Origin: Thuidium tamariscinum
Lineage: Eukaryota > Streptophyta > Bryopsida > Hypnales > Thuidiaceae
Length of the DNA stretch: 64,000 bases
Assembly (NCBI GenBank): GCA_947034885.2
Contig: OX344755.2
Span: forward strand, 22,823,052-22,887,051
Reading direction: 5' to 3'
A model generated the notes under the pieces. That model was not told the DNA's origin and searched no databases. It saw nothing but the letters and a program-made list of their open reading frames with translations. A program made the translations under genes and the position numbers. Shown one piece after another: positions 1-11,389 of this stretch (the stretch's first letter is position 1; each line of letters opens with the position of its first letter).

Positions 1-568
1 CCTTGAGAAATTAACTATTTTACAAGTCATAGTGCTAGAAATACATGCATTGAAGAACAATTAACCCATCCCAAAAATCTATGCAAAATATTTAGTTTAG
101 ATGCTATCATTTAAACATCTAAAATCCATGTGCAAAGTATGATTTTTGAGCATAGTTTGGAAACGTTGCCACTTCTATTATTTTTAATTATTTAAAGGGT
201 GGTGGCAACACTAAGATTCTAAAAACATAATAAACTGTTAATACTAGTATTTGAAGGGGCAATTTATGCAATGAGCTTTAAATGGACAAGGCCAAGCTTG
301 CAAATCTTAAGGTTGGCTCCCACATTGTTTCACTTGCCCTGACAAGGTCATTCAACACAAAAAACTTGAAAAAAAATAATACTAAATGGTCAAAATTAAG
401 AAACGGAGGTTTTTTGTGGGATACAGATTCTATCTAATTTGGAGCTTTTTAGAGGAATAGAGGGAGCATGTGTCAAAAAATGTTTTTCTTTTTTAATTTT
501 GGTACTTGTAGTAGAAATGACAATCTTGAAATCTTTTTGGTGAAAACATAGTCAAAACCATTTAGGGA
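1..568. other. AT-rich repeat remnant, no gene
   Basis: No coding signal is seen. From about 405 to 568 the sequence matches the right-hand end of the TTAA-flanked element family seen whole at 32,861-33,803. It ends in a degenerate TTTAGGGA next to TTAA. The part before 405 is unassigned. Confidence 0.55.
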
Positions 569-2713
569 TTAACCCCTAAAATTTTTTGACTATGTTTTTA
601 CCAAAACCACTTCAAAACTGTCATTTCTTAGACAACTACCAAATTTTAAGAAAAGAAATTTTTAGACAAAAGTAACTATATTATCTCTTAGAACACAAGT
701 TTAAAAAGATGTGGAAAAAATTTCAGCAATTTCCACCATGTAGATTGTAAGATATTAGTGTTTGAAGTGACAAAAATCATTTTTTTATCACTGCAAAAAT
801 CCAGGCAACTGCACTTTAGAAGACCTTATTTGTATGGAAAAATGTCCAAAACGATAGTAACTTTTTGGACTCATTCTTCAAGTAAAGTTGGCTACATGCT
901 TGAAAGTTTTAAGATCATTTGGAATTGTACAACATATAGGAAAAAAATAGTAAATAGATAGAAGTAGAAAATAAGCCAAAATATTGAATTATTAACAATT
1001 TATTTATAGAGTTAAAACAAGACAATCCCAATGGTTGTACTGTTGTGTTCATCAATATATACCTAATGTTTGTTTGTTTTCAAAAATATTAAAAATAAAT
1101 AAAGAATTTCAAACTTTTTTTGTAGTGTAGAGATTCTATAACTAGCCACAAACTACAGGAAACTAAAAATCCTCATAACTTTTGACTCATTAATCAAAAT
1201 GCAATGATTCAAAGCTTTCCACTTAGATAAAAATCAAAGAAACCAATTTCAAATTTTAATTTTGTTTAAAAATAATTTTTAATGAAGTTTTTTTTCATGC
1301 CTGAATTGCCCAATGTGAGCCCCCGATTCGTCAGTAGGGACTCACGGGTTCTTTTTTTGGATTCCTACACAATCCAAGGCATAATTAGGCCAGTAACACC
1401 TACAAAAGAGTATTAAACGGGTATTGGCATTACACATACCAATATGCCATTTGGTCATTAGAAGGGGCTTAGGATAGTTTATATCCAAAACGGGTCTTGT
1501 CTTGGTCAAATAGACGTCAAACTGATAGTGATGTGTAGGATTAGGGTAAGAAGCCTAAAAAAGTCCCTAGCTAGGTTAGGAAGTCCTCATGGGGGAATCT
1601 AGAAGGGATCCTCCCCTCCCCATAGCATTGAACAGAATACTAGCGGAATACTAACCTTGAAACGCAGGTATCGGCGGTTTCCTAAATCTAAGAGCACGCA
1701 GTGGGGATGTAGGTTTGCATCCATGTAGGGGGATCCCATGGGTGGTCCCATCCAAAGTTTGGGAATTTTTCAACATAGTTTGGATATTTTCCTAGACGGT
1801 CAACCGTAGCAGTCTTTGGGTGGGAACTCGAAAGAATATCCCAAAGTGCAGTAAAATCCCACTAAAAATCCAGCAAGGCGATCTCACACCAATGGAGCAC
1901 TTCCACAAGTTTAAAGACAAATCAATAGGCGTAAGACCCCGAATCAGCGACATCCCTCCACAAATGACAATTTAAACAACAGTATTTGTAGTTGACCGGT
2001 GTATCGGGGGCATACGACATTGTATCGAGGCCTACTTTGGGTCTATTCCTACCCCCTCTATCTACTTAAGATCTTAGTGAAGGTTTGGGGTCCAAAAAAG
2101 CCAAACTCCAAAAGTTGGGAATTTATCATAACTTTGACCTCAACTTACACTAAGTTTCTTTGAGATTTAGGGCATAGTGTAAGGGTTCATGGATTTTCAC
2201 TACGCTAACTATGGCCTCCCGGACCCAATGGCGCAATCCGTTTGCCAATCAGAGCTAAACTCCAAAAGTTAGCCTTTTGAGGACAGCACATGGAGGAGAA
2301 AATGAGGTTCAAGGCTCCCCAAGGCCAATTTGGAGAGTTTGGGCCCCAATGGCTGTGGAAAATGTGTAGGGAACGCGTGGGGAACTTTGGGCACATGTAG
2401 GAGCAAGTACCACCTCAAAAAATTAGTGGAGGTGGCTTCAAGTGCTTGGTGTAAGTAATTTCAAAATTTAAATTAAAAGTAGGTGGGAACACATGGGAAC
2501 CACTCCCATATGGGAACTTGTAGATTTGGGGAAGGTAAATTAGATGGATTTGCAAGTTCTTGTAAGGTTTAGGTAAGATTTGAATTACTCAATTCAAATT
2601 ACGTAGATCTTAAGTTGATAGTTAAATTCGGGATTGGTAAACATGTACGGACCCCCTAAATTTCTTTATCTAGATTTTCTTAGTAGGTTAAAGGGGGGGT
2701 GCTCCCTTTTGAG

Positions 2714-2720
2714 TATAAAA
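2714..2720 (+). promoter_or_regulatory. TATA box of the LTR fossil
   Basis: TATAAAA is followed by a CT-rich stretch (CTCCTCTCATCTTCTCTC), the usual layout of a plant core promoter and leader. Its place inside an LTR-like element suggests the old LTR promoter. Function is inferred only. Confidence 0.4.
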
Positions 2721-3054
2721 GAGACGTCATTCTCCTCTCATCTTCTCTCTTTCTCACTCCTCACTATTTAAGGAAGGAGGACTATTGGGCTCGGGTTATG
2801 CCGGATTTCCTTTGGCTTGTTATGCCAAAGGAATCTTTGATAGTTTTTTGGGGGTTGTTACACCCTTGGTACTTGTAGTTTGCACTTGGGGACTTGAGAT
2901 CCCCCTAAGTTTGGTTGGAACTTATGCTAATTGATGGTAGGCCACCTTTTGTATTGTAAAGCAAGTGAAGGTTGTTGTAGGAGAGATTTGGGAGGAACCG
3001 AGGGATGACTAGTGAGGTGACTTTGAAAGTATATTGCAATTTGTATCCATTCTC

Positions 3055-3345
3055 TTCTTCTTCTTCTCTTGTTCACCGAGTTAAACTAGTCCCATGAGGG
3101 ACGGCGGAGCTTTGACTCCCTTGTGGTGTTTTAGCCTTGGTAATTAGGTGCAACTTCTCTTTTCCCTCTTCTTTTGCTCACGGGGTTAAACTAGTCCTAT
3201 GAGGGATGGCGGAGCTTTAACTCTCTTATAATGTCTTAGCTTTGGTAATTAGGTACAACTCCTCTTCTCCCTCTTCTCTTGTTCTCAGAGTTAAACTAGT
3301 CCCATGAGGGACGGCAGAGCTATAGCTCCCTTATGATTTTAGACA
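3055..3345. repeat. 105-bp tandem repeat, about 2.8 units
   Basis: The phrase GTTAAACTAGTCC recurs at about 3080, 3185 and 3290, exactly 105 bp apart. Each time it is followed by a copy of ATGAGGGACGGCGGAGCT and preceded by a CT-rich run. The array lies within the LTR fossil just downstream of its TATA box. Confidence 0.8.
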
Positions 3346-4436
3346 AATAGAAGTCTTAGTCACGTGTCAAAATCCTCACCCTCACGGCAAAGCTTTGAAC
3401 CCCCTAAGTCTTAGCGGGGTGTCAAATGTCATTCCCCTTGAGCTAGCAACAACGTTTAGTTTCCAACATATTGGAAATTAATCCAACGTTTAGCTTCCAA
3501 CAATTTAGCACTAGGTTAGGAGAATCAAACTTTAAGCCAAATTCTAGTTTTAGAACACTCCTCCTACTCATGGAGGACTGAAAGTGTAGAGGTTAGTTAG
3601 GAAGAAAACCAAGTTGTGACTCCAGAGAAGGCGCCTAGTGCAAAGGTCGCACTCCCCGGAGGCCGAAATCCCCAGAGAGCGAGGACCCCCCTAGAGCGCC
3701 AGGGTCCGCCGGGTATTGGGGGCCGCAGTATCGGGGGCCGCAGTTGGGGTCTGTTGGGGTTGGGGTGTGCTGGGTTGGGTCCGCCGAGTATCAGGGCCGC
3801 AGTTTGGGGTTTGTCGGGTTGGGGTCTAGAACCTGCAGGCTGGGGTCCAGCCTTGAATACTTTTTAAAAAAACTAAAATAAGAGTAGTGTAGAGTTAGGA
3901 TATGATTATTGTAGAAATAAAATAGGATTAGTTTAGAATTAGTATAAGATTAGTATAGAACTAGTAAAGAGAAACCATAGAACTTAGTTAAAGGACTAAT
4001 ATAGGAAGTAGCTAGAAACTAGCATGAAAATAGAGTAGGGAGGGGAGGAGGTCTAACTTGAAAGGGAAATAAGTTGAGGGCCAAGGGCTAATAGTCGCAC
4101 GCAAAATGGCGGAAACTATGGAGGTGGCGTGGAATGAGGAGGATCAGGCATGGGGCACACACGGAACGGAGGTGGGTCTCTAAAACTCTCTCTTTGATTT
4201 AAGTTGTTGATGCGATTAGGAATTAACTAGTAGGAAAGAATTAGCACCCCCGATAAGTTTAAAGTCCGGTAATTAGCAAACACAAATAGGGAAACAACCA
4301 TAACTAGAATAGAAGTAGAAGAATGAATACGCAAACATAGAATAAAATATGAAGAAGTAAGATCAAAGAATACAAATACAAAGGGTAGATTAAGGGAACA
4401 CAAATACATAGAGTAGACTAGAAGAATACAAATACA

Positions 4437-4668
4437 TAGAGTAGGATGAAAGAATACAAAGATGTAGAGATAGGGTAGAAAATACCATAGGTAGAGTAGG
4501 ATAAAAGAATACAAAGACATAGAGATAGAGTAAAAAATATCATACATAGAGTAGGATAAAAGAATACAAAAGACGTAGAGATAAGGTAGAAAATGCCATA
4601 TGTAGAGTAAGATAAAAGAATACAAAAGGCATAGAATTAGGGTAGAAAATACCATACATAGAATAGGC
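4437..4668. repeat. 55/56-bp minisatellite, about 4 units
   Basis: TAGAGTAGGAT-like starts recur at 4437, 4492, 4547, 4603 and 4659. The unit holds AAAGAATACAAA and a GTAGAAAATACCAT-like end. The array is purine-rich on the plus strand. Long open frames on the minus strand here are by-products of the repeat, not genes. Confidence 0.8.
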
Positions 4669-5082
4669 TAGAACAAATCCAAACACAGAGAAGTAGGATA
4701 AACAAGAACAATACGTAGAATTAGAATAGGAGAAACAAATACCTAGATTAAGGTAGGAAGAACATAGAAGTAGGATAAGAAAACGAAACAAGCAAGCACC
4801 TAGGTTAAGGTAGGAAGAACATAAAAGTGGGACAAGAGAATAAAACACGCACACACCTAAAGTAAGTAGGAAGAACGTGTTAGGAAGAATCAACCCATGC
4901 AATAGGATAATTAGGATAGCAAAAGATCCATTGCTTGGAAGGCACAGTGGATTTGACGCTTAGACACCTATAGGAGTAGTTTACAAAAAGAGCCTGGTTG
5001 TGATCGCTTAATTCCAAGGGTAGGAATGAAGCACCCACACCCAACGAACGAAGGAAACAATATATCATGTCATAACTTTTTA

Positions 5083-5468
5083 AGGGAGAAACACCCATTT
5101 CCGTCCATGTACCCATTCTTCGACCCTAGAGTACCACTAAATCTGTCCATAAGCATTTAATAAAGCGTCCGACAGATGTTTAATTCTAATTTGCTGATGC
5201 AGTTGTAAAACACATGTACAGTTTTCATTCACTAACAACTAATTTCAGCAAGTGTTCAGTTAAAGGTACACCTATAAGACGGATCCAATGGTCTAGGGAG
5301 CCAACGCTTTGGAAATTTATAGAAATTACATATTGATTCTGAAAAATTTAATTTTTTTTTAATATTCATGATTTTCACTCGCTAATACTGGAAAAATATC
5401 AGTTTTAGAAAACATTGCTTCCAACTATGCTAAATTCCTTACTTGAACGATTTTGGGTGTTTCCACTG
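5083..5468. mobile_element. TA-flanked MITE (mariner-like), copy C1
   Basis: Starts AGGGAGAAACACCC and ends GGGTGTTTCCACTG, with TA duplicated on both sides (5081-5082 and 5469-5470). Its host is the reverse-oriented TTAA element, whose intact copies read CTTTTTAACCATG here, so the empty site is known and the TA duplication is confirmed. It is 386 bp and non-coding. Confidence 0.75.
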
Positions 5469-5888
5469 TAACCATGTAGTCAAAAGTCATGAAAATTGTT
5501 GAGCCTTAAAGCTACTCCTTGGGCACATGTGGTTTGAAAATTTCAAAGAAGAAAAAAACTCCATTTGTAGTGAGCTGTCCAAAATCGCTATATTGCCAAA
5601 AAACGCAGTTTGGTCCTTTAGGGGTTAATTTTTGGATTGAATCATACCAATCTCAATGAATGTAATATTGCAAAAAACAATCTACTCTTCATATTTTTGC
5701 TTTTTGTAGATTCAATTTTACTAAAACATTTTGTTTATTTGGCTTTGCTTACAGTGTAAATAGGGTGTTAGAATAGTCTATTTTTCCTTGTTGGTATAAC
5801 AAATAGCTTAATACTTTGTACCAAAGACTAAAAGATATGTAGATAATATGGAAAGGGCTAATAGTCTTAGATCAAAGTGGATTAAGTA

Positions 5889-6273
5889 CAGTGGAAACAC
5901 CCAAAACTGTCCAAATAAGAAATTCAACATAGTTGGAAGCAATGTTTTTTAAAACTGGTATTTTTCTAGTATTAGTGAGTGAAAATCATGAATATTAAAA
6001 AAAATTAAAATTTTCGAAATCAGTATGTAATTTCTATAAATTTACAAAGTGTTGTCTCCCTAGACCACTGGAACTGTCTTATAGGTGTACCTTTAACTGA
6101 ACACCTGATGAAATCAGTTGTTAGTGAATGAAAATTGTACATGTGTCTTACAACTGCGTTAACAAATTAGAATTAAACATTTGTCGGACGCTTTAATGAA
6201 TGCTTATGGACATATTTAGTGTTTTTCTAGGGTCCAAGAATAGGTACAGGGACGGAAATGGTTGTTTTTCCCT
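5889..6273. mobile_element. TA-flanked MITE, copy C2
   Basis: An inverted copy of the element at 5083-5468: it starts CAGTGGAAACACCC and ends GGTTGTTTTTCCCT, and is flanked by TA at 5887-5888 and 6274-6275. It is 385 bp and non-coding. With C1 it forms a 1.2-kb inverted pair that could fold into a long hairpin in a transcript. Confidence 0.75.
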
Positions 6274-6609
6274 TAGATAGTTACAAAATAGGAAATGAAA
6301 AGACACACGTTTTTTAATCCACTTTCTCTTTTTTGAAACTATATGATGATGCAACCTATTCTCTTTTTCTCTCTATCATTTGTCAAGTTTTTAGTGTTCA
6401 TATATTAATTGTACTTTTTGCCAAATACTGTCAATATATTATATTTGTAAAATCATCTTGAATTCCAACCTCATAGGTAGTGAGTGTTGTGAATTTCTTT
6501 TGAGTCTAATTTCTTATGTGTATTAATTGGGAGGTTATATCATCACCTTGTGAGTAATTCAATTGTCTTTGAATATATTTGTTTGTGGATTCAATTTGTG
6601 AGTGATTAA

Positions 6610-7546
6610 CCTCTAAAGGACCAAATTGTGTTTTTTGGCAACATAGTGATTTTGGGCAGCTCATTACAAATGGAGTTTTTGGTTTTTTTCTTTGAAATTT
6701 TTACACAACATGTGCCCAAAGAATAGCTTTAAGGCTCAACAATTTTCATGACTTTTGACTACATAGTCAAAAAGTTATTGGCTGATATGTAATTTTTCTA
6801 CTCAATGGGCAGTCCGGGCAGCAAAAACAAATTCTTCAAAAATTACTTTTTGAAGAATTAAAATTTTTGAATAGGTTTATTTGATTTTTATCTAAGTGGA
6901 AACCTTTGAATCATTCTATTTTGATTAATGAATCAAAAGTTATGAGCATTTTTAGTTTGAGGATGTTTTGGCTAGTTATAAAATCTCTACACTATAAAAA
7001 AAAGTTTGAAATTCTTTATTTAATTCAATTTTTAATATTTTTGAAAAAAATAAAAACATTGGGTGTGTATTGTTTAACACAACATTACAACCATTGGAAT
7101 TGTCTTTTTTTAACTCTATAAATAAATTGTTAATAATTTAGTATTCTAGCTCATTTTCTACTCCTTTCTACTTACTATTTTTTTCCTATATGTTGTACAA
7201 TTGCAAATGATCTGAAAATTTTCAAGCATATAGCCAACTTCATTTGGAAAAGGAATCCAAAGAGTTACAATCATTTTTTTTTTCCACACAAATATGGTCT
7301 TTTGAAGTGCAGCTGCCTAGATTTCTATAGTGGTAAAAAAATGATTTTTGTTGTTTCAAACACTAATATCTTGCAATCTACATGGCGGAAATTGCTGAAA
7401 TTTTTTCCACATATTCTTAGACCTGTGCTTTAAAATACCCTACGGTTTCTTTTGTCAAAAAAAATTTCTTAAAAATTTGATAGTTGTCTAAAAAATGACA
7501 ATTTTGAAGTAGTTTTGGTGAAAACATAGTCAAAAACCTTTAGGGG
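6610..7546 (+). mobile_element. TTAA-flanked TIR element inside the B-family LTR
   Basis: Starts CCTCTAAAGGACCA and ends ACCTTTAGGGG between TTAA at 6606-6609 and 7547-7550; 937 bp, non-coding. The related LTR at 54,250-57,171 has an unoccupied site at about 54,745-54,760 (GAATTAAATTGTG), which carries one TTAA. That is direct evidence of a TTAA target duplication. Confidence 0.85.
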
Positions 7547-8542
7547 TTAAATTGTGTTTGAAATTTATATTTGCTTGTGAATTGAATGGTCATTGCGAAG
7601 CTTGTTAATTTGAGAGTTGTGTGTAATTTGGAGAGAATTGTTAAACTGGCGGGTAACCATAATATTTGCAGTTTAATTCAGCCAAGTAATTTCTTGAGAG
7701 TTGTAATCAATTTAATTTGAATATCAAATTGTCCGAGAGGGTATCATAGCCTGTGTCTATTTGCTGGAATGGGAGGTCATCCCAAGTTTGTAAGTTTAAT
7801 TGTCTATTATTTGTGAATATCCATTTGTCTTGCAAACTGTGAATTCATTGTGACTTTGAAGTTCAGTCAATTTAGCCATATAGTAGAGGGCTCTAAAACC
7901 AAGCGGGCATTTTCAACCATCCAGTAGGGGCTCTGAAATGGACATGTGAACTTTGGGAAAAAAACTCTTGATTAATCTGGATTACAATGGAGCTTGATGA
8001 CATTTGTTTTAACTTCTTCAATGAATGGTTTAAGAACCACAATTGGTTCATTCTTAACTAAGTGGCTAGGTGTCTAGGAATATAATTTGAATTAGAATCT
8101 GTTGTTCAACTATCTTCTTACAAGTATTAAAAAATCTGAAATAATGATTAAATCAAGCATTCATTTCAGATTTTGAAAGGGACACTTTTAGAAACCATTT
8201 CAATTACTTTACATATGTTGCAATGCTAGTTTTGGAACAAGGACTGATTTTTTTTCAAACTATGCATGGATGGGTTTCCAAGGGCCTATGATCACAAATA
8301 GGGACCTACAACAGATTGTGTTTGAAAAATCATAACTAATTCAATAATGCTTCAAAAAATATGAAACGACTTGTGTTAGATTCCTCATCTATTTCTCTGT
8401 CACTGAAAAATAAAATAAAAATATCTCCATATCAGGAGATACACGTAAAAGGCACATCAGAGCTTAGATGCTCACTTTTTGAACCTCTTACCTTATGTAT
8501 GTATGTATGTATGAGTTCATTAGTCATGACTAGTCAAATTAA

Positions 8543-9459
8543 CCCCTAAAGGACCATTGTCCCCTCGAGGGACAATTTGAAGTTTGGGCAGGTTCTGTAG
8601 ACCTCAATTTTTAATGAATCTTTTTGAAACTTTCTCATAAGATAGGAAAACTGATTAGCTTCATGGGAATGCAATTTTTATTTCAATTGGTGACCAGGAG
8701 CAAAAGTTATACCACAAAAAGCCCAAATTTTCATTCGGCGGGCAGAAATTTTTTTTTGCAAAAAGTCAAAAAAAAAAATTTAATTTTTTTTTCTAAAATA
8801 ATATATTTTTGCCTACATGTGAATCTTTGATTCACTCTATTTGGACTTATAATAAGAAAGTTATGGACAATCTTGTTTTTCGGGCAATCTAAACAATTTC
8901 TTGAAAAAATAACTTATAGGATTCATTTTTTAATGCAATTTTCACAATTTTTCAAAAAAAATTGTTGGAAAAGTTTATGTTTACTTTCTAGAATAATCTC
9001 ACCATTGGAATTATTGTATTTCAATCCCATCTTAGAGTTATTAACCATTTAGTATTTCTTTCAATCTTGGACCTATATCTACTTAACAATTTTTTAAAGA
9101 ATGAAAATCAAGTGTTTTTTATGTGAAATTTTTTTCCTAGACTCTCAACTCAATTTCTTAACACAAAAAATTATAAATTCAAAGTCTATAGTGCAATTTT
9201 TTAATACAAATTCTAGTCAAAGTCATTTGAAATTGCAAACCACAGTTCAAAAAAACTTGTATTTCCAACTTTGAATGCTCATATCTTCCAATCTGTACGG
9301 TCAAACTTCATGAAATTTTTACCGCTTGATTTCAATCAAGTTAAGTACAAGATCCTACGGTTAGATTCTTTAAAAAAAAATTGTTTTCTTAGATGAATGC
9401 AACAGAAATGGCAGTTTTGAGAGGTTTTTGACAGAAAAAAGGCCTTGGTCCTTTAGGGG
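8543..9459 (+). mobile_element. TTAA-flanked TIR element with 14-bp ends
   Basis: The ends CCCCTAAAGGACCA and TGGTCCTTTAGGGG are exact inverted copies, with TTAA at 8539-8542 and 9460-9463; 917 bp. The interior is only partly like the 32,861 copy, so this is a separate subfamily. No coding frame is visible. Confidence 0.85.
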
Positions 9460-9541
9460 TTAATTAAAGACTGTGAGAGTAAATTGACGAGGGAATAATT
9501 GAGTATATATTCAATTTAATAATCAAATTGACTGGGAGGGG

Positions 9542-9828
9542 CAAGACGTTAAATCCTGTAAACAAACCTGACGTGGCGCAGGTAAATCTAGACCCCCGCA
9601 GGTAAAACTTGTTTTACCAGGGGTTCATGAGGGTTTTGGGGTTTATGTTTTGTTGGGGATTTTAGTTGTGTTAAGGTCCTTCCAAGCTAATTTAGGGTCT
9701 CCGAATCCAAATATGAATTCAGAATTTGAAAAAAATAAATTTTGAAAAAAATAAAAAATTTCAGTGTTTACCCTGGGGTAAATTCAGCTGCGCCACGTTA
9801 GGTTCGATTACAAGATTTAACGTGCGCC
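9542..9828. mobile_element. MITE with 9-bp target duplication (Mutator-like)
   Basis: Flanked by CTGGGAGGG on both sides (9533-9541 and 9829-9837). The arms are inverted and include AACCTGACGTGGCGCAG at the left and CTGCGCCACGTTAGGTT at the right. The 287-bp element is non-coding. A 9-bp duplication is typical of Mutator-like elements. Its middle (GAATTCA...ATTTG motifs) recurs near 30,840 and 63,715. Confidence 0.65.
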
Positions 9829-9930
9829 CTGGGAGGGTATCCCTGGGTTTGTGATTTAATGGACCAAAATTATAATTTTATTATAAGTGCTAATAATTTG
9901 ACAGATAGACAATTTGATATGGCATGTTAA

Positions 9931-10650
9931 CCCTAAATGCCGGACCTATAACCACTGTTTTCAGCCTTGTGCCAACACACAGTTTGCTGCCATTTCGGGA
10001 CTGAATATGTAAAAAAAAATTTGAATTTATTTTTCAGAGATGACGTTATATCTCTTCTGTACTTCCCAAAAAATATAGATTTTTTGGAGGAAAATTGCTT
10101 TTTCTGAGAATTTTTGAAGTAAAAGTGAAGAAAAATCATATCCAATAGAGAATTATCTCAAAAAATCTGAGAATTTCATCATGCGTGTGCATTTTAGTGG
10201 CAAACATCATGGCGTATATTGAATCTCCGTGTCATCCTATAATTACAATCCAGAAGACATTGAAAATACATCCAAAGTTCAAATTGCAATAAAATATTCA
10301 AAATTATGATTTTTTCCAAAATTCCAATTGGAGAAGAAACTAGAGTAGATGACCTTCATTTTGTTAGTTGAACTCAATCTCCAAATATATCGTTTTTGTA
10401 GAGAAAATTGAGATTTAGAGCAAGGAGCAACAACTTTCCAAAATACACTAAAAATAACATATTTTGTGATCCGTTTTTCTTACTAACTTCTCATTCACAA
10501 GAAGACAAACACTAGCAATTGAGTATTCTTCATAACCCTCCATGAAAGGTCAACAAGGCAAAAATGGATGAAAAAATGCCTTCAGTCGCTCTCCACATGA
10601 TCTTTTGTTCATTCAAAAGCCATGAAATGATGTTGGTGGTGAGTTAGGGG
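9931..10650. mobile_element. TTAA-flanked element, CCCTAAATGCC subfamily
   Basis: The left end is CCCTAAATGCCGG and the right end GAGTTAGGGG, with TTAA at 9927-9930 and 10651-10654; 720 bp, non-coding. The element at 32,052-32,856 has similar ends but little shared interior. Confidence 0.65.
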
Positions 10651-10687
10651 TTAAATTTGAGACTAATAATCAAAAGGAAACAAATCG

Positions 10688-10885
10688 GCCATAACATTCA
10701 GTAGCCCATGGAAAGACTACCTTCCCCTTGGTGAAGTCCCCATCACCTAATTTCATCTCACATTTCTTGGAGTTGCAACTTTAGTTACTGAATGGTGTGG
10801 AATACCATTGGTGCTGGATGGAATGGTGTGGGATATTCCACACCATTTCATCCGTTGGAAGGCAGTCTGTTACTAAATGTAATGG
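10688..10885. mobile_element. MITE, copy 1 of an inverted pair with 27,970-28,177
   Basis: The terminal inverted repeats are GGCCATAACATTCAGTAGCC and a GTTACTAAATGTAATGGC-type end. The interior holds GAATGGTGTGGAATACC and its inverse. A closely related copy in opposite orientation lies in the large intron of the TIR gene. No clear target duplication was found. Confidence 0.6.
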
Positions 10886-11233
10886 CGGTTGTAAGGTTGT
10901 TGTAAGTGTGTTAATCAATTCTTTTTGATTATTTGGGTGTATGTGCATGTTGGAAAGTTATCTCAATAAGAATTTTCTTATGGCAATTTGTATAAGTGAT
11001 TAAATACAAATTAATTTGTAAATGAATTCATTGTGATAAATTAGTTTAATTGATTGATTATTATATCCTCAATAGAATTTATTAAATTATATGAGGACAA
11101 TTCCTGAATTTAAATAATTAATTTTAATTATAAATTTATAAGTGATAAATTGTCGAGTGTAAAAGAAATGATAAGTTGTAGATAAGCAAATTGAATTACC
11201 AGAGATCTTATTAATCAAATTAAAAATGATTGA

Positions 11234-11389
11234 CACTACAAGAAAATGGGGTTATAAATGACTTGTCCACAATGACTACACTGACAACAATGACTACAAA
11301 GTGACTACAACATGACTATTTTGCAGTCATTGTTGTTGTCTATGTAGTCATTGTGAACAAGTCATTTATACCCCCATTTTCTTGTAGTG
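11234..11389. mobile_element. CACTA MITE, 156 bp
   Basis: Begins CACTACAAGAAAATGGGG and ends CCCATTTTCTTGTAGTG, flanked by TGA on both sides (11231-11233 and 11390-11392). Nearly the whole element is one inverted repeat. CACTA ends and a 3-bp duplication define the family. It lies inside the B-family LTR. Confidence 0.9.

Larger units (their letters stand above)
1314..5039. mobile_element. LTR fossil (solo LTR or non-coding LTR element)
   Basis: The element begins TGTGAGCCCC and ends GCACCCACA, so it has the TG...CA ends of an LTR, and it is flanked by the 5-bp duplication CCCAA (1309-1313 and 5040-5044). It is 3,726 bp long. No gag, protease, reverse transcriptase or integrase frame can be read and no internal repeat of the start was found, so a long solo LTR is likely. 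It carries a TATA box near 2714, a 105-bp tandem repeat, a GC-rich block at about 3620-3860 with repeated GGGCCGCAGT-like units, and a 55-bp minisatellite. It was inserted into an older TTAA element. The superfamily cannot be told. Confidence 0.65.
573..5624 (-). mobile_element. TTAA-flanked TIR element, interrupted by two later insertions
   Basis: The ends are CCCCTAAA at the left and TGGTCCTTTAGGGG at the right, flanked by TTAA at 569-572 and 625-628 of the 5.6 kb line (5625-5628). It lies in reverse orientation relative to the copy at 32,861-33,803. An LTR fossil (1314-5039) and a TA-flanked element (5083-5468) sit inside it. Removing both, with their target duplications, leaves about 933 bp, the length of the uninterrupted copies. 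There is no coding capacity, so it is non-autonomous. TTAA target and CCC ends are the known signature of piggyBac elements, but that assignment is an inference. Confidence 0.75.

Noticed and set aside
3616-3867. Gly/Pro/Arg-rich frame in a GC-rich block
   Set aside because: It comes from repeated GGGCCGCAGT-like units inside the LTR fossil and has no codon pattern or domain.
3055-4668. Regularly spaced repeats considered as a CRISPR array
   Set aside because: The units are direct tandem repeats without unique spacers, in a plant nuclear setting.
4227-4902. Long hydrophobic open frames on the minus strand
   Set aside because: They are translations of the 55-bp minisatellite and neighbouring purine-rich repeats; a repeating frame stays open without being a gene.
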